Origin: Paraburkholderia tropica
GTDB taxonomy: Bacteria; Pseudomonadota; Gammaproteobacteria; Burkholderiales; Burkholderiaceae
DNA length: 64,000 nt
Reading direction: 5' to 3'
Assembly (NCBI RefSeq): GCF_914484835.1
Contig: NZ_CAJZAR010000032.1
Coordinates: forward strand, 62,001 to 126,000
The position numbers and the translations under genes were made by a program. Under the pieces are notes generated by a model that saw nothing but the letters and a program-made list of their open reading frames with translations, made no database searches and was not told where the DNA came from. Below are positions 52,240-62,557 of the stretch, one piece after another (positions within the stretch are counted from its first letter, which is position 1; the number at the start of each line of letters is the position of its first letter).

Positions 52240-52674
52240 TCAGTCGGCCAGTCGATAGACCTTCGCGAAACGCGCGGCCTTCACGACGCCGTAATCGCCG
52301 GGCGCATATTGCATGACCCAGTCGCCGGCCGCGCCGGTGAGGCGGTCGCCGCCCGCCGAGCGCACGATGGTGAACGGCTCGTCGATCCGTTTGGCGAGCA
52401 CCACCGACGGACGGTTGCGGTACGCGCCGGCCATGCCGTGCGCGAGCGCCGCGTCGGCGGGCAGATATTTCGGATCGAAGCGGTCGCGCGAAACGACCCA
52501 GCGTTCGCCGGTCGCGCCGGTGATGATCGCGTCGCCTTGCGCGTAGCGGTTCGGGCCTTCGAGGCTCATCAGCTCGCCAGGCGCGGCGGCGAATTCGACC
52601 GTGACGGTTTCGTCCTTGACGACGCGTTGCGCGGCGGAATCGGCGGCGAGGTCGAGTTGGTTTAGTTCGATCAT
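52240..52674 (-). CDS. PGDYG domain protein
   Basis: A 144-residue cytosolic protein ending ..DWVMQYAPGDYGVVKAARFAKVYRLAD in substance, the PGDYG motif (about 128-132) that names the family. The rest is ordered as a small beta-rich domain (AAPGELMSLEGPNRYAQGDAIITGATGERWVVSRDRFDPKY). Function unknown. The ATG at 52674 is chosen; the frame is open to 52794. Confidence 0.82.
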   Translation of the reverse strand: MIELNQLDLAADSAAQRVVKDETVTVEFAAAPGELMSLEGPNRYAQGDAIITGATGERWVVSRDRFDPKYLPADAALAHGMAGAYRNRPSVVLAKRIDEPFTIVRSAGGDRLTGAAGDWVMQYAPGDYGVVKAARFAKVYRLAD

Positions 52675-52755
52675 GGTGGCGGCAGGCGCAAAAAGCAGAG
52701 AGAGCGGAAAACGACAGCCTGAAATATAGGCGAAAAATCCGCCCGGAAATGCAGG

Positions 52756-52780
52756 AAGGCCGGGCATGATGCCCGGCCTT
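52756..52780 (-). terminator. Hairpin after the Spy-like gene
   Basis: AAGGCCGGGC - ATGAT - GCCCGGCCTT, a perfect 10-bp stem between two leftward genes. No long T run on either strand. Confidence 0.7.
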
Positions 52781-52860
52781 CGCGTGTTCCGCAAGGCTTC
52801 GTCGCGCTCGAGCCGGAAGGGTGAACCTCGACTCGATCTCAGCGAAGCCTCAGGCGAACC

Positions 52861-53409
52861 TTATTCGGCCGCCGGCGCGCTCGCGGCTTCCGCGCCGCTG
52901 GCTGCCGCTGCCGGCGCCTTCGACTTCGGCTTGCCCTTGTGCTTGCCGTGTGCCGGACCCTTCACGCCCGGCGTCGGGCCGTGATGACGGAAGGTGGTGT
53001 CGGCGAGCTTCTTCTGTTCCGGCGAGAGGCTCGTGTAGAGCGGCTCGAAGGCCGTCACGAGCTTCTGCATGTCGTCGGCGTGCGCCTGGCTGATCTGCGC
53101 GTACTGCTTCATGTCGTCGAGCGCGTTACGCGACGTTTCGCTGTCCGCGCGCTGCTTGTACAGCGTGGCCATGGTCTCGCCGTTGCCGCGCATCGTGTCG
53201 GCGAACGCCTTCCATTGCGGCTCCTGCTCGGGCGTGATCTTCAGCGCCGAGTGCAGGTAAGCGATGCGCTCTTCCACGCGTTGCTGATGCTGCGCGGCGC
53301 GCACGTCGGCACCCGACGCCGCTGCGGCCACAGGCGTGGACGCAGCAGTTTGCGCGAACGCACCGCTCATGGAGAGCGTCGCGGCCAGGATGACGAAAGC
53401 TTTCTTCAT
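52861..53409 (-). CDS. Spy/CpxP-like periplasmic LTxxQ protein
   Basis: A 182-residue protein with a signal peptide (MKKAFVILAATLSMSGAFA). The helical mature part carries two LTxxQ-type motifs (LKITPEQEPQWKAFADTM and LYTSLSPEQKKLADTTF), the hallmark of Spy/CpxP periplasmic chaperones. The C-terminal 50 residues are a Lys/Gly/His then Ala/Ser-rich tail (HGKHKGKPKSKAPAAAASG) not seen in E. coli Spy. Start ATG at 53409 has AAGGAG before it. Likely envelope stress chaperone; metal binding by the tail is a guess. Confidence 0.85.
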   Translation of the reverse strand: MKKAFVILAATLSMSGAFAQTAASTPVAAAASGADVRAAQHQQRVEERIAYLHSALKITPEQEPQWKAFADTMRGNGETMATLYKQRADSETSRNALDDMKQYAQISQAHADDMQKLVTAFEPLYTSLSPEQKKLADTTFRHHGPTPGVKGPAHGKHKGKPKSKAPAAAASGAEAASAPAAE

Positions 53410-53577
53410 TCTTGCTCCTTGAATCTTCATTTCGTAGCGAGTAGGCGCGTAATCCAGCCAGGCGCGCGAGACGCGAGGCCGGGTTGGCAGGCGATATTAG
53501 TACCACGTTATCGCGTTAAAGCGGCTGCGATGCGACAACTGCTTACAAACGAAACGCTCCGAAATACCCTGAAATAC

Positions 53578-53625
53578 GCGCTTTGCATCGCGCTTTGCAT
53601 CGCGCTTTGCATCGCGCTTTGCGTC
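53578..53625. repeat. 12-bp tandem repeat between Spy-like and Lrp genes
   Basis: GCGCTTTGCATC is present three times exactly (53578, 53590, 53602) and a fourth time with one change (53614, GCGTC). It lies in the 337-base divergent spacer 53410-53746, about 120 bases before the Lrp gene. The rest of the spacer shows no gene. Confidence 0.9.
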
Positions 53626-53746
53626 CCGCTTCGCACGTCACGTTGCGTGCCTGGACGTGACGCATGTTGTTTTCGCATGGGCGGCTGCGCGCGCGATAAT
53701 GGCCTGATCTTCTTAACGTTTCTTCACCCAGAGAGCCGCTTCCTCG

Positions 53747-54211
53747 ATGAGACCGCCGCGCCTCGATCAACTCGACGACCTCGACCGCAGCCTCGTCGCG
53801 CTGCTGCAGGAAAACGCGCGCGAAAGCGTGGCCAATCTCGCGCGTCAGCTCGGCGTCGCGCGCACCACGGTGCTCGCGCGCATCGCGCGGCTCGAACGCA
53901 CGCAGGTGATCGCGGGCTATGGCGTGCGGCTCGGTCAGGACGTGCTCGACGCGAGCCTGCAGGCGTGGGTCGGCCTGATCATCGCGCCGCGTCACGGGCC
54001 CGACGTGCAGAAGCGGCTCGGCAAGATGCCCGAGGTGCAACTGCTCTGCGCGGTGAGCGGCGAATACGACTACGTGGCCTGGCTGCGCGCCGATTCGCCC
54101 GATCGTCTGAACGATCTGCTCGACCAGATCGGCGGCATGCAGGGCGTGGAGCGCACGACCACGTCGATCGTGCTCGCGCGCAAGATCGATCGCGGCACGG
54201 TGATGGGCTGA
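53747..54211 (+). CDS. Lrp/AsnC-family regulator
   Basis: A 154-residue regulator. Helix-turn-helix NARESVANLARQLGVARTTVLARIARLERTQVI in substance (about 23-57), then the RAM ligand domain with LCAVSGEYDYVAWLRADSP and GVERTTTSIVLARKI. Such proteins respond to amino acids. It is directly upstream of the lysine-dehydrogenase-like gene and the likely controller of it, by position. Start ATG at 53747 has little Shine-Dalgarno. Confidence 0.9.
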   Translation: MRPPRLDQLDDLDRSLVALLQENARESVANLARQLGVARTTVLARIARLERTQVIAGYGVRLGQDVLDASLQAWVGLIIAPRHGPDVQKRLGKMPEVQLLCAVSGEYDYVAWLRADSPDRLNDLLDQIGGMQGVERTTTSIVLARKIDRGTVMG

Positions 54212-54301
54212 GCGCTGCTGGTTGAGCGCTGCCGCAAGCCAGGCAAGGACGCACAAGGCCCCTTTGCTGCGGCGCGTTTTTACGCTGCTTTTACGCTTTT
54301 T

Positions 54302-54335
54302 CGTCACTTCGACGAAAACCATCGTCGAAATGACG
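54302..54335. promoter_or_regulatory. 34-bp inverted repeat, candidate Lrp operator
   Basis: Arms CGTCACTTCGACGA and TCGTCGAAATGACG (one mismatch) around AAACCA, 119 bases before the 54454 gene. No T run follows on either strand, so it is not a terminator. Its position between the Lrp gene and the enzyme gene suits an operator for the Lrp protein; this is inference. Confidence 0.55.
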
Positions 54336-54453
54336 AAAGTCGACGTCGAAGCGCATCATTTTGCGCCTATCAACTGATTTTGCACCTCCCTAGACTGTCT
54401 TCGAGCGGGCGCGCCAAGCCCACCGATCACAGAACATCAAAAGGAGAGGCGAG

Positions 54454-55560
54454 ATGAAAGTCGCGATTGCAGGCGCCGGCCTGATTGGCCAGACCATTGC
54501 TCACATGCTGCGCGAAACCGGCGACTACGAAGTGGCCGCGCTCGACCGCGACGCACGCGCGCTCGACGCGCTCACGGCGCAGGGCATTCCCACCGTGCGC
54601 GTCGATTCCGGCGATGCCGCCGCGCTGCGCGGCGCGCTCGAAGGCTACGACGTGCTGATCAACGCGCTGCCGTATTACCTCGCCGTGAACGTCGCGTCGG
54701 CGGCCAAGGGCGCGGGCGTGCATTACTTCGATCTGACCGAGGACGTGCGCGCCACCCACGCGATCCGCGCGCTCGCCGAAGGCGCCGATCACGCCTTCAT
54801 GCCGCAATGCGGCCTCGCGCCGGGCTTCATCGGCATCGCGGCGCACGCGCTCGCGAGCCGCTTCAGCGAAATCCGCGAAGTGAAAATGCGCGTGGGCGCG
54901 CTGCCGCAGTTTCCGACCAATGCGCTCAAATACAACCTCACGTGGAGCGTCGACGGTCTCATCAACGAGTATTGCCAGCCTTGCGAAGCGATTCGCGACA
55001 GCCGCACGCAATGGGTGCAGCCGCTCGAAGGCCTCGAACATTTTTCGCTCGACGGCGTGGAGTACGAGGCGTTCAACACCTCGGGCGGACTCGGCACGCT
55101 GTGCGAGACGCTGTCGGGCCGCGTGGAGTCGCTCGACTACAAGTCGGTGCGTTATCCGGGGCATCGCGCGCTGATGCAGTTCCTGCTCGAAGATCTGCGC
55201 CTGTCGGGCGATCGCGACACGCTCAAGTCGATCATGCGCCGCGCGATCCCGTCGACCGAGCAGGACGTCGTGCTGATCTTCATGACCGTCACGGGCATGC
55301 GCAACGGTCAGCTCGTGCAGGAAGTCTTCACGCGCAAGATCTTCGCGAAGACCGTCTGCGGCATGCCGATGAGCGCGATCCAGATCACCACGGCTGGGTC
55401 GATGTGCGCGGTGCTCGATCTGTTCCGCGAAAAGCGTCTGCCGCAGGCGGGCTTCGTGCGTCAGGAGCAGGTCTCGCTGCCGGAATTTCTCGCCAACCGC
55501 TTCGGCCAGGTGTACGAGGGCGCGACGCTCGATGCGCGCGCGCCGGTGGCGGTCGTATAA
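54454..55560 (+). CDS. Saccharopine/lysine-dehydrogenase-like protein
   Basis: A 368-residue oxidoreductase. N-terminal Rossmann motif MKVAIAGAGLIGQTIAHMLRETGDYEVAALDRD (1-33), then a second domain with HYFDLTEDVRATHAIRALAEGADHAFMPQCGLAPGFIGIAAHAL in substance. The pattern is that of lysine 6-dehydrogenases and related saccharopine-dehydrogenase enzymes; lysine is the most likely substrate given the Lrp neighbour, but saccharopine or another amino acid remains possible. GGAGAGGCG precedes the ATG. Confidence 0.85.
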   Translation: MKVAIAGAGLIGQTIAHMLRETGDYEVAALDRDARALDALTAQGIPTVRVDSGDAAALRGALEGYDVLINALPYYLAVNVASAAKGAGVHYFDLTEDVRATHAIRALAEGADHAFMPQCGLAPGFIGIAAHALASRFSEIREVKMRVGALPQFPTNALKYNLTWSVDGLINEYCQPCEAIRDSRTQWVQPLEGLEHFSLDGVEYEAFNTSGGLGTLCETLSGRVESLDYKSVRYPGHRALMQFLLEDLRLSGDRDTLKSIMRRAIPSTEQDVVLIFMTVTGMRNGQLVQEVFTRKIFAKTVCGMPMSAIQITTAGSMCAVLDLFREKRLPQAGFVRQEQVSLPEFLANRFGQVYEGATLDARAPVAVV

Positions 55561-55610
55561 GGTCGATTGAGTTCGATTGAGGTTGCGGCGGTCGTGGCGA
55601 CTGCGTTCGC

Positions 55611-56201
55611 TCAGTCCCCGGCCGCCGTCACGAGGCGCTGCAAGAGCGCGTCGTAGTCCGCCTCGGCGGGCGAAGTGGTATCGAACACGATGAGCGCGTC
55701 GAGCGCCGCGCCTTCCGGCTCGATACGGCGCTGCCGGTAGTCGTCCCAGTGCGCGAGCTTGTAGGCGTCGTCGGGATGGGCGCGCGCCACGATGCGGCGC
55801 TGCGCGGTGGCTTCGTCGCAGCGCACCCAGACCGCCGCCAGCTTCACCTCCGCCTCTACGCCCAGCCACGCACGATCGGTGAGACGCCGCTCTCGCGCCT
55901 CGCGCGACAGCGGCGCGACCACCAGCACGCTCACGCCCAGCGCGAGATTTTCGCGCGCGGTGTCGAGCAAGCCCTGGTATTCGGGATCGCGCAGATGGTG
56001 GAGAAACAGCGGACTGTCGCGGTCATGCGGGTCTTGACCGAGCGCGGTGAGCGTCGCGGCGCTCGTGCGGCCGTAGAGCGTGTCCTTGTCGAGCAGACAG
56101 AACGGTTCGCCCGTCGCGCGCGAGAGCGGGCCGATCAGGCGTTTGGCGAGCGAGGTTTTACCGGTGCCGGCGTGACCGCAAAAAATCACCAGACGCGTCA
56201 C
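55611..56201 (-). CDS. AAA-type ATP-binding protein / small kinase-like
   Basis: A 196-residue cytosolic P-loop protein: MTRLVIFCGHAGTGKTSLAKRL with Walker A at 9-16, a kinase-like lid region (HDRDSPLFLHHLRDPEYQGLLDTARENL, VWVRCDEATAQRRIVARAHPDDAYK), and a conserved D/T end. Resembles gluconate-kinase-like or zeta-like small ATPases; substrate unknown. Start is GTG, overlapping the stop of the upstream cydX-like gene by four bases (GTGA), so the two are translationally coupled. Confidence 0.82.
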   Translation of the reverse strand: MTRLVIFCGHAGTGKTSLAKRLIGPLSRATGEPFCLLDKDTLYGRTSAATLTALGQDPHDRDSPLFLHHLRDPEYQGLLDTARENLALGVSVLVVAPLSREARERRLTDRAWLGVEAEVKLAAVWVRCDEATAQRRIVARAHPDDAYKLAHWDDYRQRRIEPEGAALDALIVFDTTSPAEADYDALLQRLVTAAGD

Positions 56202-56386
56202 GAACGGTCATCCCTTGCTGCCGATGGGCGGGCGTCGGTCGCGTCTGCGCCAGAGGGCGCTCCGCCAGAAGGCGCTCCGTGTGCGTGCCGCTCGAAGAAC
56301 TTGCCGTTCGCGTCGAGCCACATCACGTTGATGATGCCGAAGCCGAGCGCCACGCCGATGCCGAGTATCCACGTGAAATACCACAT
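56198..56386 (-). CDS. cydX: CydX/CbdX-like small membrane subunit (orphan)
   Basis: A 62-residue protein. MWYFTWILGIGVALGFGIIN (1-20), continuing VMWLDANG, closely follows CydX, the tiny third subunit of cytochrome bd oxidase: one membrane helix with the MWYF start. The AGGAGG at 56396-56401 is nine bases before the ATG at 56386; the other in-frame ATG at 56395 would touch it, so 56386 is the start. The C-terminal half is an extra Gly/Ala/Asp-rich tail absent from E. coli CydX. No cydA or cydB lies in this window. The stop overlaps the ATPase gene by four bases. Confidence 0.85.
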   Translation of the reverse strand: MWYFTWILGIGVALGFGIINVMWLDANGKFFERHAHGAPSGGAPSGADATDARPSAARDDRS

Positions 56387-56602
56387 CGCTTGCATCCTCC
56401 TGATGGCTTGATCGACGCGACTTTCCGGCCGTCGTGCAGGCGGCCCCGCAAATTTCGCGACAGCATACCCCATCGCCGCGCGCCTCGCGTCGCCGCCCGT
56501 ATATCATGGGGCCGGACAGGGCATCGCACATCACGTAAATCACGAAAGCGGCCGACGCGCCGCTCACGCATAACAGTCAGAACAGACGAGGGGAGAGCGT
56601 CC

Positions 56603-57103
56603 ATGCGAGCGGGCTTGATGAGCGGGTGGCCGTGGCGGGATAACGGACAGAGAAGCAGGCAGAGAAGCGGACAGGACAGGCGACTGGCTTCGATCGCAGC
56701 CATATGCTGCATTGCCGCGAGCCTCGCGCTTGTCGGCTGCGCCGAGGAACACGCGGCGGCCCCACCGCTCAAGCCGGTCCCGGCCGAGCGCATCGTCAAG
56801 CCCGGCTACACCGCGCCGGGCGAGGGCCTCGTGGCCGTGGACGTGCGCCGCGAGCGCACCGGCAACGTGATCGTCAAATTCCGCGACGCGCCCGTTTATA
56901 TCGACGGCGAGCGGGTCACCGACCTGATGGACGGCGAGCACGTCACGTTCTACCTGAAACCCGGCCCGCACCGCATCGGCGTGACGACGCAGTTCGATCC
57001 GGTCGTCGAGCTGAGCTTTCTCGTCGACGCGCGCTATACGAACTTCGCCAGCGTAACGTTCGACAAGGATCACCGGATCGGCATCCGGCGCGTGCCGCAT
57101 TGA
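56603..57103 (+). CDS. Putative lipoprotein
   Basis: A 166-residue protein. A 30-residue Arg/Gln-rich leader precedes a lipoprotein-type signal (AAICCIAASLALVGC-AEEH, lipid Cys near 51). The mature part is beta-rich and compact (RTGNVIVKFRDAPVYIDGERVTDL, FYLKPGPHRIGVTTQFDPVVELSF, ASVTFDKDHRIGIRRVPH) and resembles a PEGA-like or carboxypeptidase-regulatory fold. Function unknown. GGGGAGAG lies before the ATG. The long pre-signal leader is unusual, so the true start might be downstream. Confidence 0.75.
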   Translation: MRAGLMSGWPWRDNGQRSRQRSGQDRRLASIAAICCIAASLALVGCAEEHAAAPPLKPVPAERIVKPGYTAPGEGLVAVDVRRERTGNVIVKFRDAPVYIDGERVTDLMDGEHVTFYLKPGPHRIGVTTQFDPVVELSFLVDARYTNFASVTFDKDHRIGIRRVPH

Positions 57104-57333
57104 GCGGCAGCACAGAGCGGGCCGTGGCGCGCCGTGCGATGGCGCGCGCCCAGGACGCTTTCGGGCGCGTTTGCCGTCCCGCACAACGCCCTCGGCGGCC
57201 GGGTGCGGAACCTGCTGGCCAGCGGCCAGGTCGATCCAGCGCTTAAACTTGGCGATCCGCTTCAACGTTTTCACTTCAGGACAGGCGGCCTGCAAAGCTT
57301 TCATTTTTCGCACGCCGCCGGGAAGAACACGAC

Positions 57334-58311
57334 ATGCTCATCAATTGCGCCGCGTATCAGGGCGGCAAGAAACTGGCCGACATCGAAGTCGACGCCATCA
57401 GCGACTATCTGCAAAGACCGGAATGCTTCGTCTGGGTCGCGCTCAAGGACCCCGACGCGGGCGAGATGGCCGCGATGCAGGAGGAGTTCGGGCTGCACGT
57501 GCTCGCCATCGAGGACGTGATGAACGGCAACCAGCGCCCCAAGATCGAGGAATACGGCGAGACGCTCTTTGCGGTGTTCCACACCATCGAGCTCGACGGC
57601 GACAGCGAACTGGTGACCGGCCAGGTCAACGTGTTCGCGGGCAAGAACTTCGTGCTCTCGGTGCGTCATCGCGCGCAGAAGGGCTTTACGGACGTGCGAG
57701 CGCGCTGCGAGCGCGAGCCCGAGCTGCTCAGCGAAGGATCGGGCTTCGTGCTCTATGCGCTGATGGACAGCGTGGTCGACCGCTACCTGCCGGTGCTCGA
57801 ATCGCTCGCGGGCGAGATCGAGGAACTCGAAGACCGCATCTTCGAGAAGCACAACCTCGCGGCGTCGCGCGCCATCATCGAGGATCTCTATTCGCTCAAG
57901 CGCCGCTTCGTGATCTTCCAGCATCACGTCACGCCGCTGCTCGACGCCGTGGGCAAGCTGATCGGCGGGCGCATTCCACAGATCTGCGCGGGCATGCAGG
58001 CGTATTATCGCGACGTGTACGACCACCTCGTGCGCCTCTCCAACACGATCGACGCGCGCCGCGAAATGATCGTCACGGCGATCCAGGTGAATCTCGGCAT
58101 GATCTCGCTCGCCGAGAACGAGGTGACCAAGCGGCTCGGCTCGTTCGCCGCGCTGTTCGCGGTGCCGACCATGATTGCGGGTATCTACGGGATGAACTTC
58201 GAACACATTCCCGAGCTACATTACAAATACGGCTACGAAACCTGTCTGGCCGTGATGGCCGGCATCGACATCCTGCTGTACTTCCTGTTCCGCCGCGGCG
58301 GCTGGCTTTGA
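57334..58311 (+). CDS. corA: CorA-type magnesium/cobalt transporter
   Basis: A 325-residue CorA-family channel protein. The N-terminal alpha/beta cytosolic domain runs to about 230, then the long stalk helix and two closely spaced membrane helices at the C-terminus. The GMN ion-selectivity motif is present in AGIYGMNFEHIPELHYKYGYE (about 286-306), with the acidic periplasmic loop. The ATG at 57334 gives MLINCAAYQGGKKL. It stands alone after a 230-base spacer without recognisable signals. Confidence 0.92.
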   Translation: MLINCAAYQGGKKLADIEVDAISDYLQRPECFVWVALKDPDAGEMAAMQEEFGLHVLAIEDVMNGNQRPKIEEYGETLFAVFHTIELDGDSELVTGQVNVFAGKNFVLSVRHRAQKGFTDVRARCEREPELLSEGSGFVLYALMDSVVDRYLPVLESLAGEIEELEDRIFEKHNLAASRAIIEDLYSLKRRFVIFQHHVTPLLDAVGKLIGGRIPQICAGMQAYYRDVYDHLVRLSNTIDARREMIVTAIQVNLGMISLAENEVTKRLGSFAALFAVPTMIAGIYGMNFEHIPELHYKYGYETCLAVMAGIDILLYFLFRRGGWL

Positions 58312-58390
58312 TGGGCTGAGTGCCCGGCGCACGCCGTCCGTCCGTCTCATCGAGAAGCGCGGGCATCCCGCCCGTGATGTCGGGATGCTT

Positions 58391-58402
58391 GCAAACGTTT
58401 GC
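58391..58402. promoter_or_regulatory. LacI-type operator upstream of the ribose-type ABC operon
   Basis: GCAAACGTTTGC is a perfect 12-bp palindrome with the central CG typical of LacI/RbsR-family operators, 53 bases before the start of the binding-protein gene. The LacI-family gene at 62842 is in the same operon and is the likely repressor. Confidence 0.75.
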
Positions 58403-58454
58403 GCATAACCAGAAATACGGCCCGCACCGGGCCAGACAACCGGAGACACAAACG

Positions 58455-59411
58455 ATGAACTTCCGCATCCGCCGCCGCGTGCTGTGCACCGCCGTCGCCC
58501 TCGCCACTGTCGCGGCCGCGCCGCTGGCTGCCCATGCGCAGGCGGCGGGCCACAAGCCCAAGGTCGCGCTCGTCATGAAGTCGCTCGCCAACGAGTTCTT
58601 CCTGACCATGGAAACCGGCGCGAAGGACTACCAGAAGCACAACGCCGCCACGTTCGACCTCATCACCAACGGCATCAAGAACGAGACCGACACGGCCGCG
58701 CAAATCCAGATCGTCGAGCAGATGATCGTCTCGAAGGTCGACGCCATCGTGCTCGCGCCCGCCGATTCGAAGGCGCTTGTGCCGGTCGTGAAGAAGGCCG
58801 TGGACGCGGGCATCATCGTCGTCAACATCGACAACCGGCTCGATCCCGACGTGCTCAAGTCGAAGGACCTGAACGTGCCGTTCGTCGGGCCCGACAACCG
58901 CAAGGGCGCGCGCCTCGTCGGCGACTATCTCGCGAAGAAGCTCAAGGCGGGCGATCAGGTGGGCATCGTGGAAGGCGTCTCGACCACCACCAACGCGCAG
59001 CAGCGCACGGCGGGCTTCAAGGACGCGATGGACGCGCTCGGCGCGAAGATCGTCTCGACGCAGTCGGGCGAGTGGGAAATCGACAAGGGCAATGCGGTGG
59101 CCTCGGCCATGCTCAACGAGTATCCGAACCTGAAGGCGCTGCTTTGCGGCAACGACAACATGGCGATCGGCGCGGTGTCGGCCGTGCGCGCCGCCGGGAA
59201 GCAAGGCAAGGTCTACGTGGTCGGCTACGACAACATCGACGCCATCAAGCCGATGCTCAAGGACGGCCGCGTGCTCGCCACCGCCGACCAGTACGCGGCC
59301 AAGCAGGCCGTGTTCGGTATCGATACCGCGCTCAAGGCGATCAAGGAGCACAAGAAGCAGTCCGAGCTCTCGGGCGTGGTCGAAACGCCGGTGGTGCTCG
59401 TCACGAAGTAA
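58455..59411 (+). CDS. rbsB: Ribose-type ABC importer, periplasmic binding protein
   Basis: A 318-residue sugar-binding protein of the RbsB/LacI-fold family. Signal peptide to about residue 28 (AAPLAAHA), mature start QAAGHKPKVALVMKSLANEFFLTMETGAKDYQ with the N-lobe sugar-pocket residues, NIDNRLD, EGVSTTTNAQQRTAGFKDAM, GNDNMAIGAVSAVRAAG and YDNIDAIKPMLKDG. Start ATG with CGGAGAC before it. Name follows the operon order rbsB-A-C-R; ribose is likely but a related pentose or polyol is possible. Confidence 0.85.
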   Translation: MNFRIRRRVLCTAVALATVAAAPLAAHAQAAGHKPKVALVMKSLANEFFLTMETGAKDYQKHNAATFDLITNGIKNETDTAAQIQIVEQMIVSKVDAIVLAPADSKALVPVVKKAVDAGIIVVNIDNRLDPDVLKSKDLNVPFVGPDNRKGARLVGDYLAKKLKAGDQVGIVEGVSTTTNAQQRTAGFKDAMDALGAKIVSTQSGEWEIDKGNAVASAMLNEYPNLKALLCGNDNMAIGAVSAVRAAGKQGKVYVVGYDNIDAIKPMLKDGRVLATADQYAAKQAVFGIDTALKAIKEHKKQSELSGVVETPVVLVTK

Positions 59412-59813
59412 GCGCCGCGCAATCAGCCCCTGTGCATCGCGCGCCCACACCGTATGCATGCCGAATCGTCGGCGGGCGCGCAGTGCATACGGGATGCATA
59501 GGGATTGCATAAGGATTGCGCAGCGCGGCGCGCGAGCGGCCTTTCTTCATACTTTTCGTGCAATCAACGCTCAAGAAAGCCGCCGCGCCGCCGTTATTTC
59601 GTCGGTGATGGGCGCGTGTGCATCCGGGCGGCGAACTGTCTCCCTGGGGCACGCGTTTGGCACCCGTTTGCGGGCGTCGCCTGACGATGCCGGGCCCGCC
59701 GCCCGGCGTCGCAACCGCTGGAACGTCCGGGTCGCAACCGTCCGGGCGCTCAGGTGGAACCACGAGGCGCGCCCGCGGATTGGGGCGGCGCGGCCCGCGA
59801 CTACAGGATCGTG
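59412..59813. other. 402-base gap inside the ribose-type operon with 11-bp repeats
   Basis: Between rbsB and rbsA. It contains three near-copies of GCATAaGGATT in tandem (59485, 59496, 59507), preceded by GTATGCATGCC (59450), so GCATA recurs four times within 70 bases. No clear terminator or gene. The gap is long for two genes of one importer, so rbsA may have an additional promoter here. Confidence 0.5.
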
Positions 59814-61540
<1,727 letters not shown>

Positions 61541-61544
<4 letters not shown>

Positions 61545-62557
61545 CGAACGGACCGTTGCGCGAACCCGCAACGAATCAGGCCGCGCCGCAAGCCGCGAGC
61601 GGCAAGCCCGCGGGCACGCGATTCGGCTTCTCGAACTACCTCGGGCTGGCGCTCGCGCTGGTCGCGATGATCGTGCTGTTCTCGCTGTTGAGTTCGCACT
61701 TCCTGACATACGATACGTTCAGTACGATCGCGAACCAGATTCCCGATCTCGTCGTGATGTCGGTGGGCATGACCTTCGTGCTGATCATCGCGGGCATCGA
61801 TCTGTCCGTGGGTTCGGTGCTCGCGCTCGGCGCTTCGGTGGTGAGCGTGGCCTCGCTCAAGTGGGGGCTCGGCCCGCTGCCCGCCGCCGTGCTCGGCGTG
61901 CTGGCCGCGGCGGCCACGGGCACGCTCACGGGCGCGGTGACGGTGGGCTGGCGCATTCCGTCGTTCATCGTCTCGCTCGGCGTGCTGGAAGCCGCGCGCG
62001 GTTTCGCGTACCAGATGACGAATTCGCGCACGGCCTATATCGGCGACGCCTTCGATTTCCTCTCGAATCCGATCGCGTTCGGCATCTCGCCCGCGTTCCT
62101 GATCGCCGTCGCGGTCATGGTGATCGCGCAACTGGTGCTCACGCGCACGGTGTTCGGCCGCTATCTGATTGGTATCGGTACCAACGAGGAAGCGGTGCGG
62201 CTCGCGGGCGTCGATCCGCGGCCCTACAAGGTGATCGTGTTCGCGCTGATGGGCGCGCTGGCCGGGCTGGCGGCGCTGTTTCAGGTGTCGCGTCTCGAAG
62301 CCGCCGATCCGAACGCGGGCGTCGGCCTCGAATTGCAGGTGATCGCGGCCGTGGTGATCGGCGGCACGAGTTTGATGGGCGGGCGCGGTTCGGTGATCAG
62401 CACGTTCTTCGGTGTGTTGATCATCTCCGTGCTCGCGGCGGGTCTCGCGCAGATCGGCGCGAACGAGCCGACCAAACGCATCATCACGGGCGCGGTGATC
62501 GTGGTGGCGGTGGTGCTCGACACCTATCGCAGCCGGCGCGGCAAGCGCAAGGCGTGA
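61541..62557 (+). CDS. rbsC: Ribose-type ABC importer permease
   Basis: A 338-residue inner-membrane permease of the RbsC family with eight to ten hydrophobic segments. DLSVGSVLALGASVV (about 87-101) and GGTSLMGGRGSVISTFFGVLIISVL in substance (about 275-300) are the family's two conserved cores. A 30-residue polar leader precedes the first membrane helix. GGAGGTAGCG lies before the ATG, which overlaps the rbsA stop. Confidence 0.92.

Noticed and set aside
54302..54335. The 34-bp inverted repeat as a terminator of the Lrp gene.
   Set aside because: It lies 90 bases beyond the stop and no T run follows on either strand.
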